IMG/VR virus record: IMGVR_UViG_3300006916_000213
Coordinates: 1-30,728 of that record
Strand: one strand, 5' to 3'
Source of the DNA: a virus
Length of the DNA stretch: 30,728 nt
Part shown: positions 20,316-28,853 of the stretch, one piece after another
Layout: every line of letters starts with the position of its first letter
Numbering within the stretch: the stretch's first letter is position 1
The notes under the pieces: model-generated
The model's input: only the letters and a program-made list of their open reading frames with translations
What the model was told of the DNA's origin: nothing
Database searches by the model: none
Made by a program: the position numbers and the translations under genes

Positions 20316-20454
20316 TTTCTTAAAACAAGAAATAAGTAAACAAAAGTGTTCTGTTTGTAACGTAGAATACACAACTGCACCTTTAGATTATAAAAACAAT
20401 TATGAATTTATATGTCCATTGTGTGAAGATAGAAAGGAAAATGAATGCGATTAG
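20299..20454 (+). CDS. Zinc-ribbon-like microprotein before DNA polymerase (51 aa)
   Basis: A 51-codon frame starting MNNQFDFLKQEISKQKCSVC. Two CxxC pairs (CSVC and CPLC), 20 residues apart, form a zinc-ribbon pattern. The AGAAAGGA of DNA polymerase lies inside its 3' end, and its stop falls after the polymerase ATG (10-nt overlap). Function unknown; it may bind nucleic acid. Confidence 0.55.
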   Translation: MNNQFDFLKQEISKQKCSVCNVEYTTAPLDYKNNYEFICPLCEDRKENECD

Positions 20455-22259
20455 TATTCGACATAGAAACTGATGGTATTGAAGCCACACAAATATGGTG
20501 TATTGTAGCTAAAGACGTAGATACTAATACATTATATAAGTTTTCTGATTATGATAAGAATTGTTTATCTTTAGATAACGGTTATAGCTTATTAGAAAAC
20601 GCTGATGCTTTAATTGGCCATAATATTATTGGTTATGACTTATCTGTTATTAAAAGATTAACAGGAAATGACTTATTTAACAAGAAGTTATATGACACTT
20701 GGATTATGAGTCAAGTACTTAACTATAAACGTAAACATAAACATGGATTAGGTTCGTGGGGTGAAGCCCTTGGCTATTCTAAGTTTGAATTTAATGAATG
20801 GGATAAGTACACTAAAGAAATGCTAACATATTGTGTTAGAGATGTAGATTTAAACCATAAAGTATTTGATGTGCTTATGGAAGAATTTAAACTACAAGTA
20901 AAAACTAAACCTTTGATTGCAGAAGGCTTACGTGTTGAACATGATGCTGCAATCTTTGAAGAACTAGTTAGAAGCAAAGGCTGGTTGTTTGATATTGATA
21001 AAGCTAAATCTCTTCACTCAGAAATGTCTAAAGAGTTAGAAGATATTGAATCTCGTGTTCATCCTAAACTACCTGAGATGACTATATGGGTAGATAAACA
21101 ACCTAAAACAGCTAAGTATACTAAGAAAGGAGACTTTACAGCTGTTACTCGAAGGCTTTTAACAGAGTATTTAGGTTATGAGCCTTCTATAGAAGATTGG
21201 AAACCTGAAAAAGAATTTCAACGCAGTTATCAAACACAAGTAACGCTTGGTAACATGGAAGAAGTTAAAGAATATCTTTATACTATTGGCTGGAAACCTG
21301 ATGACTGGAACTATAAGAAAGTAGGTTATGAGTTTCATAAAACTAGTCCAAAGCTTACCTCTACTTCATTAGCTTTATTAGGAGATATCGGATATGACAT
21401 CGATAAGTATTATACAACGCGATCTAGAAAATCTATTCTCGAAGGATGGCTTAAAGAGGTTAAGGGAAATAGGCTACATGGAAGAATGTGGGTTATCGGT
21501 ACGCCAACCTTCAGAGCTAGACATGAAGTCATTACCAATTTGCCAAGCGTTGAAGCGGCTTGGGGAAGAGAAATGCGTTCCCTCTTTATTGCAGAAAAAG
21601 GCTACCGAATTGTTGGAGCTGATTCAGCAGGAAATCAAATGCGAGCCTTGTGTCATTATATCGGTGATGACAAATTTACTAAGGAAGTAACAAATGGAGA
21701 TATACACTCTTATAATGCAAACATCTTGGGTAGTAGTAGAGGTGATGCTAAACGTTGGCTTTATGCTTATCTGTTTGGTGGCGGTGGTAAAAAGCTGGGA
21801 ACTATACTTACAGGTAAACCTGATGCGAAAGCAGGGGATTCTTCCAAACGAAAATATCAATCAGCAATTCCAGGTCTCGGACAGATTAAGGCAAAGCTGG
21901 ATAAGATATACAACCAGACTCGTTCTGGGTATGGGGATGCGTTTATTCCTGCTTTGGATGGTCGTAGGGTTTATGTTAGCTCTGCTCATCAATCTTTAAA
22001 CTATTTACTCCAATCAGCTGAAGCAATTACTTGTAAAGCAGCTATCAGTTATGCTACAAATCTCATAACTCTTGAAAAGTTAGATGCTTATCCAGTTATC
22101 TTTTATCATGATGAAATGGCATGGGTAGCACATGAAGCTCATGCAGAAAGAGTAAGACAAATTTGTATAGAAGCTTTTAGAGAAGCACCTAAACGTTTTG
22201 GAGTTACTTGTATGAATGGTGATGGTGTTATTGGTAATTGTTACGCAGATGTACACTAG
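20445..22259 (+). CDS. DNA polymerase A family with 3'-5' exonuclease
   Basis: A 604-aa replicative polymerase, about 100 residues shorter than T7 gp5. The DEDDy exonuclease shows FDIETDG (Asp 6, Glu 8), GHNIIGYD (Asp 65) and TYCVRDVD (Tyr 129, Asp 133). Polymerase motif A is GADSAGNQMRAL (Asp 393), motif B RGDAKRWLYAYLFGGG (Arg 432, Lys 436, Tyr 440), and motif C FYHDEMAW (His 555, Asp 556, Glu 557). Tyr 440 is at the position of E. coli Pol I Phe 762, as in T7. Two changes stand out: Gln 398 where Pol I and T7 have a Glu, and Phe 444 where they have the O-helix Tyr. AGAAAGGA is 7 nt upstream. Confidence 0.92.
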   Translation: MRLVFDIETDGIEATQIWCIVAKDVDTNTLYKFSDYDKNCLSLDNGYSLLENADALIGHNIIGYDLSVIKRLTGNDLFNKKLYDTWIMSQVLNYKRKHKHGLGSWGEALGYSKFEFNEWDKYTKEMLTYCVRDVDLNHKVFDVLMEEFKLQVKTKPLIAEGLRVEHDAAIFEELVRSKGWLFDIDKAKSLHSEMSKELEDIESRVHPKLPEMTIWVDKQPKTAKYTKKGDFTAVTRRLLTEYLGYEPSIEDWKPEKEFQRSYQTQVTLGNMEEVKEYLYTIGWKPDDWNYKKVGYEFHKTSPKLTSTSLALLGDIGYDIDKYYTTRSRKSILEGWLKEVKGNRLHGRMWVIGTPTFRARHEVITNLPSVEAAWGREMRSLFIAEKGYRIVGADSAGNQMRALCHYIGDDKFTKEVTNGDIHSYNANILGSSRGDAKRWLYAYLFGGGGKKLGTILTGKPDAKAGDSSKRKYQSAIPGLGQIKAKLDKIYNQTRSGYGDAFIPALDGRRVYVSSAHQSLNYLLQSAEAITCKAAISYATNLITLEKLDAYPVIFYHDEMAWVAHEAHAERVRQICIEAFREAPKRFGVTCMNGDGVIGNCYADVH

Positions 22260-22271
22260 AAAGGAAGTACA

Positions 22272-22502
22272 ATGGGAAAAATGAAAAGATTAGCTATGGA
22301 ATTAGAAGATCAATTTTATGAGATAGCCTCAGAATATATGTACATAGCAGAAAATTGGAATGAATACAGAGACTATATGAGATATAGGAAAAATGAATTA
22401 CTATCTCATTTAGATAATGCTACTTATTATAATGAAATAGAAAATGAACTTAAAGGTAATTGGAATGATTACATGACAGATTATCTAGAAAGGAATGAGT
22501 AA
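22272..22502 (+). CDS. Hypothetical protein between polymerase and exonuclease (76 aa)
   Basis: A 76-aa helical protein rich in Tyr, Glu and Asn, starting MGKMKRLAMELEDQFYEIAS. AGAAAGGA lies 7-8 nt upstream, and its stop shares a base with the exonuclease ATG. Its place inside the replication block suggests an accessory role, but nothing shows which. Confidence 0.6.
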   Translation: MGKMKRLAMELEDQFYEIASEYMYIAENWNEYRDYMRYRKNELLSHLDNATYYNEIENELKGNWNDYMTDYLERNE

Positions 22503-23188
22503 TGATAGCAGTAATTGATGTTGATAGTTGTATCTATCAAGCCGCATGGCAACAAGACACTATTGAAGATGCCTTAGAAAATTATAAAGCTATACTTCAA
22601 AAGAACTGGGTTGATCCTGTGTGGTCTGATGAACAATTTATTTATTGCGGAGGTAAAGATAACTTTCGTTATAAGTTATGTCCACAATATAAAGCTAATC
22701 GGAAAGATCCACCGAAAGATGCCAGCTTGTTTCGTCCTTTAACACAGGCGATAATAGACAAAGGATTAGCTATACCTTCGGATGGAATGGAAGCTGACGA
22801 TATGGTAAGAATAAAATCTATTGAGTTAAGCGAAGAAGGTATTGATCACACTGTAGTTCATATTGATAAAGATTTAGATTGTATTGAAGGTAAACATTAT
22901 AACCCCAAACATTCAAAATTCTATGAGATAGATGAAGACAGTGCTGACTTGCATTACTGGTTACAAATGCTTAAAGGAGATCCTACGGATAATCTTCCAG
23001 GGCTTCCTAAAATAGGTCCAAAGAAAGCAGAAAAGATGCTTGCAGGTGTACCTAAATCTAGACGTAAGGCTAGAGTTTTATCTGCATATAGAGCTAAATA
23101 TGGCAGAGATAAATGGAAAGATAAGCTAATGGAAACTGCTAATGGTATTCATATCTTAAGGAGACATAATGACTTCTTTAAGATTTAA
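22502..23188 (+). CDS. FEN-type 5'-3' exonuclease
   Basis: A 228-aa protein with the metal-binding set of flap/5' nucleases: VIDVDS (Asp 6, Asp 8), KANRK after the conserved YK (61-69), MEADD (Glu 97, Asp 99, Asp 100), HIDKDLD (Asp 122, Asp 124) and KGDPTDNLPGLPKIGPKKA (Asp 160, Asp 163 and the helix-hairpin-helix). T7 gp6 and T4 RNase H are relatives; they remove RNA primers and degrade host DNA. It is shorter than T7 gp6 (about 300 aa) because the C-terminal part is small. It overlaps the neighbouring genes at both ends. Confidence 0.88.
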   Translation: MIAVIDVDSCIYQAAWQQDTIEDALENYKAILQKNWVDPVWSDEQFIYCGGKDNFRYKLCPQYKANRKDPPKDASLFRPLTQAIIDKGLAIPSDGMEADDMVRIKSIELSEEGIDHTVVHIDKDLDCIEGKHYNPKHSKFYEIDEDSADLHYWLQMLKGDPTDNLPGLPKIGPKKAEKMLAGVPKSRRKARVLSAYRAKYGRDKWKDKLMETANGIHILRRHNDFFKI

Positions 23189-23789
23189 TAATCATGAGCG
23201 TTGGCATAACGTTCAGGTAGAACGTGTTACACAATTCGATACTAATAATTGGTGTGGTATTATTACAAAAGAACATGGTGAAATACGTTGTAAACGCAGA
23301 AATAAATATAGATTTAAATTAAAGAAAGGATTTAAAGGTCCATTAACTATTTATTTTCTTAATGGCATTACACCAACAATTGCTGATGATGTAAAGGGTC
23401 ATATCAAAGTAGAAAGCCATTGGACTATAATAAACCCTGAAGCATTTGATGAATCGCATTATGGTTTCTTATATATAATTACAGATACTAAAAACCTTAA
23501 ACGATACATTGGGGTTAAAACACTACACACGAGCTGGAAAGGATATACTAGTTCTTCTCTTGAGCTTAACGATGAAATCAAAGCTGCAGGTAAAGAAAAT
23601 TTTATATTCAGTATATTATTTTCTTGCGAAATGAAAGGTGACTTAAGCTACATGGAAGCCTTTATGATACTAAAAACTCATGCGCTATGCTCTAATAGTT
23701 GGTATAACAAATGGGTTCATGAAATTAAATTTAAACCTTCAATGAAAAATATGGAGAGACAAATTGAGATCGCAGAAGAATATGCGTAA
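23169..23789 (+). CDS. GIY-YIG endonuclease
   Basis: A 206-aa protein. Residues 99-150 hold a GIY-YIG nuclease domain: GFLYIITDT for the first motif, KRYIGVK (Tyr 113, Ile 114, Gly 115) for the second, followed by KAAGKENFIFSIL and a probable catalytic Glu at 163 (YMEAF). The basic N-terminal 95 residues (RCKRRNKYRFKLKK) may bind DNA. GIY-YIG enzymes in phages are homing endonucleases or, in some genomes, serve host DNA breakdown or junction cleavage. No intron is visible around it. It starts within the exonuclease 3' end with AAGGAG upstream. Confidence 0.78.
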   Translation: MTSLRFNNHERWHNVQVERVTQFDTNNWCGIITKEHGEIRCKRRNKYRFKLKKGFKGPLTIYFLNGITPTIADDVKGHIKVESHWTIINPEAFDESHYGFLYIITDTKNLKRYIGVKTLHTSWKGYTSSSLELNDEIKAAGKENFIFSILFSCEMKGDLSYMEAFMILKTHALCSNSWYNKWVHEIKFKPSMKNMERQIEIAEEYA

Positions 23790-23991
23790 TCCTTACTATA
23801 ATGATATTCGTAAGCATACGATAATCCCCTCAAAGAAAAATGAAGTTACCGAAAAGGATTGGGATGAAGATTTAATAGATATATTTAATAATAAAAATCA
23901 AAAGGCAGAAAAAATAAATAAATCAAACAGAGCTAGGCATCGCAGAAAGGAAGCTCGTTATGCTAAAGAAAAAAGAATTTACGGAGAGTAA
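23782..23991 (+). CDS. Small basic protein before primase (69 aa)
   Basis: An in-frame TTG at 23764 is possible, but the ATG at 23782 is more likely and overlaps the stop of the nuclease gene. The product starts MRNPYYNDIRKHTIIPSKKN and ends in an Arg/Lys-rich helix (RARHRRKEARYAKEKR). It overlaps the primase-helicase start by 32 nt. It may bind nucleic acid; family not recognised. Confidence 0.55.
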   Translation: MRNPYYNDIRKHTIIPSKKNEVTEKDWDEDLIDIFNNKNQKAEKINKSNRARHRRKEARYAKEKRIYGE

Positions 23992-25612
23992 AGAAATAGG
24001 TAAAACTAAATGCCCTACTTGTCCGTCATCAGATGGCTTTACAATATATGATGATAACCATGGGTATTGTTTTGTTTGTAATTATTATGAAAAAGAAATA
24101 GGAAAGGAAGAGGAAATGCCTCTAGATAATACTGAATTTAATATCGAAATGTTTAAGAGTAATACAGGTGATGCTCGTGGTTGTCGAGACAGGAGAATTA
24201 CTAAAACAATAGCAGAACACTATGGTGTTCGAGTTAGCTATGATAGTGAACGTAATATTACTGCATATCATTATCCATATTATAAAGATGAAGAACTAGT
24301 TGCATATAAAACTAGAGCTTTACCCAAACGATTTAGTACAGTAGGAGACTTTAAAAATGTCAGGACTTTTGGTAGCAAAAGCTTTGGAGCTGGCGGTAAG
24401 CGTCTCGTCATCACGGAAGGAGAATTTGATGCAATGGCAGTTGCACAAGCGTCTCTTGATCATTATAATAAAATCTATCCTGTTGTTAGCATTGCTAGTG
24501 CTAGTAATTTAAAGAGTTTACTTAATGATCGTACTTGGATTCGGTCATTCGAAGAGGTAGTACTATTCTTTGATAATGATAATGCTGGAAAGAAAGCAAT
24601 TAAAGAAGCTGCTAATATTATTGGCATAGACAAAGTAAAGATTGCAGTGAGTGCTGCTAAAGATCCTTGCGAATTGTATATAGCTACAGGTAAGGACGGA
24701 GTGATGCGTGCTATATGGGATGCACAACCTTATAGTCCTGCAGGCATTATTGTAGGTCATGAGCCTGTATGGGAACAATATTTAGCTAGACGATCTACAG
24801 AATCTATCGCTTATCCTGATTGTTTAAAAGGGATAAATGAGAAAACTAATGGTATGCGTTTTGGTGAGATAACTTTATTTACTAGCGGTACTGGTAGCGG
24901 TAAATCTACAGTAATTAAAGAAATTGTTTTAGATATCCTTAATAAATCTGAAGATAAAATAGGTATGATTTCACTTGAAGAATCTGTCGGTGATACAGCA
25001 GAAAAGTTTATTCAAATGAAATTACAACGTAATCTACAAGAGTACGAAGTGTCTCTTGAAGAACAGGAGGAAGCTTCTCGTGCTATATTTGGTACTGAAC
25101 AACTTATATTGTTGGATCATCAGGGTTCTGTTGGGGATGAGTCTCTCATTGATAAGATCGAGTATATGGCTCTTATGGGGTGTAAGTACCTTATCCTTGA
25201 CCATATTACAATCGCGGTATCTGAAGGAGCCGAAGGTTACACTGGTAACGAAGCTATCGATAAAGTCATGTCAGATCTCCTTAAGCTTACTAAGAAGCAT
25301 AATATTTGGCTTGGAATTATCTCTCACCTACGTAAAGTTCAAGGTGGGGGATCGACTTTTGAACAAGGCAAACTACCTAGCATGGATGATATCAAAGGTT
25401 CTGGTTCAATCAAACAAATATCATTCGATATCATTGGATTCGCTAGAGACATGGCGAATGAAAACGAAGAGATTAGAAACACAATTAATTTCATCGTGCT
25501 TAAGAGTAGGTTTACAGGTAGAACTGGTCCCGCTGGAAACGCAAAGTATAATCATGACACGACTAGACTAACTTATTTTGATAATAAAACTATTGATTTT
25601 GAGGTGGTATAA
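23960..25612 (+). CDS. Primase-helicase, T7 gp4-like
   Basis: A 550-aa fusion. The N-terminal zinc-binding domain has CPTC (Cys 18, 21) and CFVC (Cys 37, 40). The TOPRIM primase core has ITEGEFDAMA (Glu 153) and LFFDNDNAGKKA (Asp 205, Asp 207). The RecA-like helicase has Walker A SGTGSGKST at 309-317, SLEES near 339, and Walker B LILDH (Asp 414). It would prime lagging strands and unwind the fork with the polymerase and SSB. AGAAAGGA lies 9 nt before the ATG. It is close to the 566 aa of T7 gp4. A 171-codon ORF in another frame (25056-25571) is a shadow. Confidence 0.92.
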   Translation: MLKKKEFTESKEIGKTKCPTCPSSDGFTIYDDNHGYCFVCNYYEKEIGKEEEMPLDNTEFNIEMFKSNTGDARGCRDRRITKTIAEHYGVRVSYDSERNITAYHYPYYKDEELVAYKTRALPKRFSTVGDFKNVRTFGSKSFGAGGKRLVITEGEFDAMAVAQASLDHYNKIYPVVSIASASNLKSLLNDRTWIRSFEEVVLFFDNDNAGKKAIKEAANIIGIDKVKIAVSAAKDPCELYIATGKDGVMRAIWDAQPYSPAGIIVGHEPVWEQYLARRSTESIAYPDCLKGINEKTNGMRFGEITLFTSGTGSGKSTVIKEIVLDILNKSEDKIGMISLEESVGDTAEKFIQMKLQRNLQEYEVSLEEQEEASRAIFGTEQLILLDHQGSVGDESLIDKIEYMALMGCKYLILDHITIAVSEGAEGYTGNEAIDKVMSDLLKLTKKHNIWLGIISHLRKVQGGGSTFEQGKLPSMDDIKGSGSIKQISFDIIGFARDMANENEEIRNTINFIVLKSRFTGRTGPAGNAKYNHDTTRLTYFDNKTIDFEVV

Positions 25613-25794
25613 TGGGAAGCTATTCAATAAGTTATGAGCAATGGGCAGAAGTAAACTATTCGTTAAATGATGCCGTAGCTAAAAATAAAGATCTACTTAA
25701 ACAAATAGAGGAGTTAACTAAAGAACGTAATAAATATAGAAGTCAAGCTATAATGCGTCAAAATAAAATAGAGAGTTTATTAAATGACATTTAA
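25612..25794 (+). CDS. Small coiled-coil protein (60 aa)
   Basis: A 60-aa protein starting MGSYSISYEQWAEVNYSLND, with residues 20-58 predicted to form a charged coiled coil (KDLLKQIEELTKERNKYRSQ). GAGGTGG lies before the ATG. It overlaps the deaminase start by 11 nt. Function unknown. Confidence 0.6.
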   Translation: MGSYSISYEQWAEVNYSLNDAVAKNKDLLKQIEELTKERNKYRSQAIMRQNKIESLLNDI

Positions 25795-26215
25795 AGAAGA
25801 ACGTTATGATGAATTATATATGGATATTGCTTCTCGTGTATCAGAGATGTCTTATGATAGTGATCTTAAAGTAGGAGCAGTTATTGTCAAAGAAGGTAAT
25901 ATTATTTCAATGGGTTGGAATGGTACACCTAGCGGTTTTGATAATGAATGTAAAGCCTCTAATGGAGCTACACTACCTTATGTAATCCATGCTGAATCTA
26001 ATGCTATTTGTAAGCTAGCAAAAACAAATGGTAATGGAGAGGGGGCTACACTATATACAACTACTTCTCCTTGTATGGAGTGTACTAAACTTATATTACA
26101 ATCAGGTATATCTGAAGTAATTATTAAACAAGCATCTGAAAAATATATGGATGCATATCAAATATTAAAAGAAAGGAACTTGATTAGGTTATGCAAGTCA
26201 ATTTTAAACAATTAA
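25784..26215 (+). CDS. Deoxycytidylate (dCMP) deaminase
   Basis: A 143-aa zinc enzyme with the family motifs VGAVIVKEGNIISMGWNGTP (residues 30-49), IHAESNAI (His 69, zinc ligand, and Glu 71, proton shuttle) and TSPCMECTKLI (Cys 97, Cys 100, zinc ligands). It converts dCMP to dUMP, the substrate for thymidylate synthesis, which suits an AT-rich genome. No thymidylate synthase gene is in the window. It is coupled to its neighbours by short overlaps. Confidence 0.9.
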   Translation: MTFKEERYDELYMDIASRVSEMSYDSDLKVGAVIVKEGNIISMGWNGTPSGFDNECKASNGATLPYVIHAESNAICKLAKTNGNGEGATLYTTTSPCMECTKLILQSGISEVIIKQASEKYMDAYQILKERNLIRLCKSILNN

Positions 26216-26451
26216 AACATGATCCTAATTATGTTGCATGGGTTGAATGCACAAGAGAAGAATTAGATCAAATAAAAGAAATATTCCCTGTCGAAAATTA
26301 TGAGATTCTAGTCGGGATTAAAACAAATTACAATCCAATAACTTGCGATATTCAAACATTACACAACCCACCAGCCCCAACTTGGGGTGTAGATATTAGA
26401 AAGAGAAATGATGCAGGACATAAAACAATATCTCTTAACGAGAATCCGTAG
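26191..26451 (+). CDS. Hypothetical protein before RNA polymerase (86 aa)
   Basis: An 86-aa protein starting MQVNFKQLKHDPNYVAWVEC, with a Pro- and His-containing C-terminal half (TLHNPPAPTWGVDIRKR). GAAAGGA lies 13-14 nt before the ATG, within the deaminase gene. It overlaps the RNA polymerase start by 44 nt. No motif recognised. Confidence 0.55.
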   Translation: MQVNFKQLKHDPNYVAWVECTREELDQIKEIFPVENYEILVGIKTNYNPITCDIQTLHNPPAPTWGVDIRKRNDAGHKTISLNENP

Positions 26452-28537
26452 TGAGGATCTAGGTGTAAAACCTAGACGTAATATTCAAATAATGCGAATG
26501 ATTGACACTGATGGTGTAGATATGCTTGATTTCTTAGTAGATGATATGATAAGCTATGCCAGAAAATATATACAACGTTGCTTTAAACGTAGTAAAACAG
26601 AGGGTGAAACGCCTATTACTCAAACTTCAATGGCTATAGGTAAATATATAGTTGAAGGTTGGGACAGTAACAATGTTAACTTTAGAGACCATGTTAGAGT
26701 AGGTGATTTAATTATTGAAGGCTTTGTTATGTGTAATTACTTAACAATATCTGTGGGTCATATTAAGAGTCGTAAGCCAGTTACTATACACGCTACTGAT
26801 AAATGGGGTGAGATGGAAGTAATTGCTGGTAAAACTAATTGTATTAGTGAAACAGCTATTCCTATTATTACTTCTTTGTTTCAAGATAATGGAAAGCCTG
26901 TTATTAAAACATGGGACAAATCTAAAGAGCATTTGTTTATTAAATATAAAGATAAACCATTTGTAAAGGCAATAAATAAACTTCAAGCAACTCGATTTAA
27001 GGTTAATAATGAAGTACATCAAGCAATTCTAGATAACTATTCTATGTTTATTAAGACTGAAAAGTTTTCTGGAGATGATAAGAAAGAGAATGATAAGCTA
27101 TATCAACGTCAAGCTTCAAAAAACAGAGAAGTAAAAGAGATAATGGCTACTGCAGCTAAGTGGCTGTCTAAAGATTTTTACTTTTATATTGACGCTGATT
27201 ATAGAGGAAGATTATATTACTCAGAACCTTTCTTTAACTTCCAAGGATCAGACATGGCAAGAGGACAATTACTCTTTTCAGAAGGTAAACTGTTTAATGA
27301 ATCTGCTAATTTCTGGTTAGCCGTTCATACTGCTTGTTGTTACAATCGTTCTTATCATATAGAAGAAATACCTAATTGGGTTACAACTGATTACAAAAGT
27401 ATCTTAGAAGAAGAAGGCTTAGATACTATCTCAGTAGATAAAATGACATTAGAAGACAGAGCAATGTGGACTCAACAACACCTAGAAGAAATTCTTGAAT
27501 TAGGTGAAATGAAAATAATAAGTAAAGAAGCAGAAAAAGAAATTTCTTTTCTAGCTTGTTGTATTGAGTGGTATAACTACTATAAGGCTCAACAAGATGA
27601 TCTTGACTTTTATACTCATCTTCCTTTACCTATTGATGGGGCTAATAACGGTTGGCAACACCTTGGTGCAATGTCTAAAGACGAGAAGACAGGACTATTA
27701 GTAGGTCTTATACCTAGAAAAGTGCAAAATGATTTTTATGTACAGATAGCTAAACGACTTACTGAACGTATGCCTGATTGGTTCGAAGAAAGAGAAATAC
27801 CAATGAAGCATATTAGAAAAGGAATTGCTAAGCGAGCTGCTATGACTCGTGCTTACAGCTGTGGTCAAAAGAAAATGGCTGAATCAATGTATAGCGATTG
27901 TTATCAATATGGTTATACTAATTTATATAATATTTCCGAACAAGACTGTATAGATCTTAGCGGTCAAATAATAAAAGCAATTGAAGAAGTCTGCCCAGGA
28001 CCATTAACTACTATGAAATATCTTCAACAATTAGCTGACCAAGAGATACTTAATTGGAGAGGATTGTACGGTACAGATAGAGGCCACGCTATAGAATGGG
28101 AAACACCATCTGGATTTCCTGTTATATATGAGTGTTATCGTACTAGACCTGTTAAGGTAGATTGCTACGGATTTAATACTCCGCAAGGAGAAATAAGATT
28201 TAAACACGTACTTAGAGAAAAGACTGATATCCCTGATAGAAGAGGATTCATGTGTGGTATCAGCCCTAACTTTGTTCATAGCATGGATGCTAGTCATATG
28301 GCATTAGTAATTGCAGAGTGGGATAGCGACTTTGGTGCAGTGCATGATTCGTTTAGTAGTTACGCTACAGAAACAGAACGTCTCATGGTAGATACTAGAG
28401 AAAAGTTTATCACGCTATATGACAAAGAAAACTTTTATGATACTATTCCCTTCGGAAAAGGTATTAATATACTCCCTCCTACAATTGGCGTATTGCAAAT
28501 ATCTGAAGTTATTAATTCTGATTACTTGTTTTGTTAA
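26408..28537 (+). CDS. T7-like single-subunit RNA polymerase
   Basis: A 709-aa polymerase. The landmarks are ADYRGRLYY (Asp 264, Arg 268; the DxxGR motif), PLPIDGANNGWQH (motif A, Asp 410), KGIAKRAAMTRAYS (motif B, Lys 475, Tyr 483), GISPNFVHSMDASH before motif C, and AVHDSF (motif C, Asp 647). The C-terminus ends in an aromatic-hydrophobic foot (SDYLFC), like FAFA of T7. The N-terminal domain before DxxGR is about 157 residues shorter than in T7, so promoter melting and the early-to-elongation switch may differ. It would transcribe the middle and late genes; the CCCTTATAGG sites are its likely promoters (inference). Confidence 0.93.
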   Translation: MMQDIKQYLLTRIRSEDLGVKPRRNIQIMRMIDTDGVDMLDFLVDDMISYARKYIQRCFKRSKTEGETPITQTSMAIGKYIVEGWDSNNVNFRDHVRVGDLIIEGFVMCNYLTISVGHIKSRKPVTIHATDKWGEMEVIAGKTNCISETAIPIITSLFQDNGKPVIKTWDKSKEHLFIKYKDKPFVKAINKLQATRFKVNNEVHQAILDNYSMFIKTEKFSGDDKKENDKLYQRQASKNREVKEIMATAAKWLSKDFYFYIDADYRGRLYYSEPFFNFQGSDMARGQLLFSEGKLFNESANFWLAVHTACCYNRSYHIEEIPNWVTTDYKSILEEEGLDTISVDKMTLEDRAMWTQQHLEEILELGEMKIISKEAEKEISFLACCIEWYNYYKAQQDDLDFYTHLPLPIDGANNGWQHLGAMSKDEKTGLLVGLIPRKVQNDFYVQIAKRLTERMPDWFEEREIPMKHIRKGIAKRAAMTRAYSCGQKKMAESMYSDCYQYGYTNLYNISEQDCIDLSGQIIKAIEEVCPGPLTTMKYLQQLADQEILNWRGLYGTDRGHAIEWETPSGFPVIYECYRTRPVKVDCYGFNTPQGEIRFKHVLREKTDIPDRRGFMCGISPNFVHSMDASHMALVIAEWDSDFGAVHDSFSSYATETERLMVDTREKFITLYDKENFYDTIPFGKGINILPPTIGVLQISEVINSDYLFC

Positions 28538-28544
28538 ATAAAAA

Positions 28545-28594
28545 AAACCCCACAAGGTTTCCATATAGGATTCCCTGTGGGGTTATTTTTTTTT
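28545..28594. terminator. Bidirectional Rho-independent terminator
   Basis: AACCCCACA (28546-28554) pairs perfectly with TGTGGGGTT (28576-28584). A run of T follows on the plus strand (28586-28594) and a run of A precedes the stem (28540-28547), so it can stop transcripts from both sides. It separates the convergent RNA polymerase gene and the minus-strand block. Confidence 0.9.
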
Positions 28595-28841
28595 ACAACA
28601 AAGCAGTAATATCTTTTTTTGCTTGTGCTTTTAATCGTCCAGCCTTTGACTTAGCTTCTCTCAAAGGAATACCATCATTAACATAATATTGAATATTTTT
28701 TTGATACATTTTATCTAATAACGCATCATTAATTGCAGGTGTATATGCTAATTGAGGATTTAATTCAAATTCCTTTACAAATTCCATGTCATCAACATCA
28801 ACGCCTTGTAATGCTAATCTATTATAGCTCTTCTTTTCCAT
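28593..28841 (-). CDS. Hypothetical last gene of minus-strand block (82 aa)
   Basis: An 82-aa protein starting MEKKSYNRLALQGVDVDDME, with a basic helical C-terminus (REAKSKAGRLKAQAKKD). GGAGGA lies 8 nt before the ATG. It follows the large polymerase-like gene by 12 nt and ends in the shared terminator, so it is the last gene of that transcript. Family not recognised. Confidence 0.65.
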   Translation of the reverse strand: MEKKSYNRLALQGVDVDDMEFVKEFELNPQLAYTPAINDALLDKMYQKNIQYYVNDGIPLREAKSKAGRLKAQAKKDITALL

Positions 28842-28853
28842 ATAATTGTCCTC

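Noticed and set aside
25056-25571. 171-codon plus-strand ORF within the primase-helicase
   Set aside because: It is a frame shadow; the overlapping frame carries Walker motifs and the whole helicase domain.
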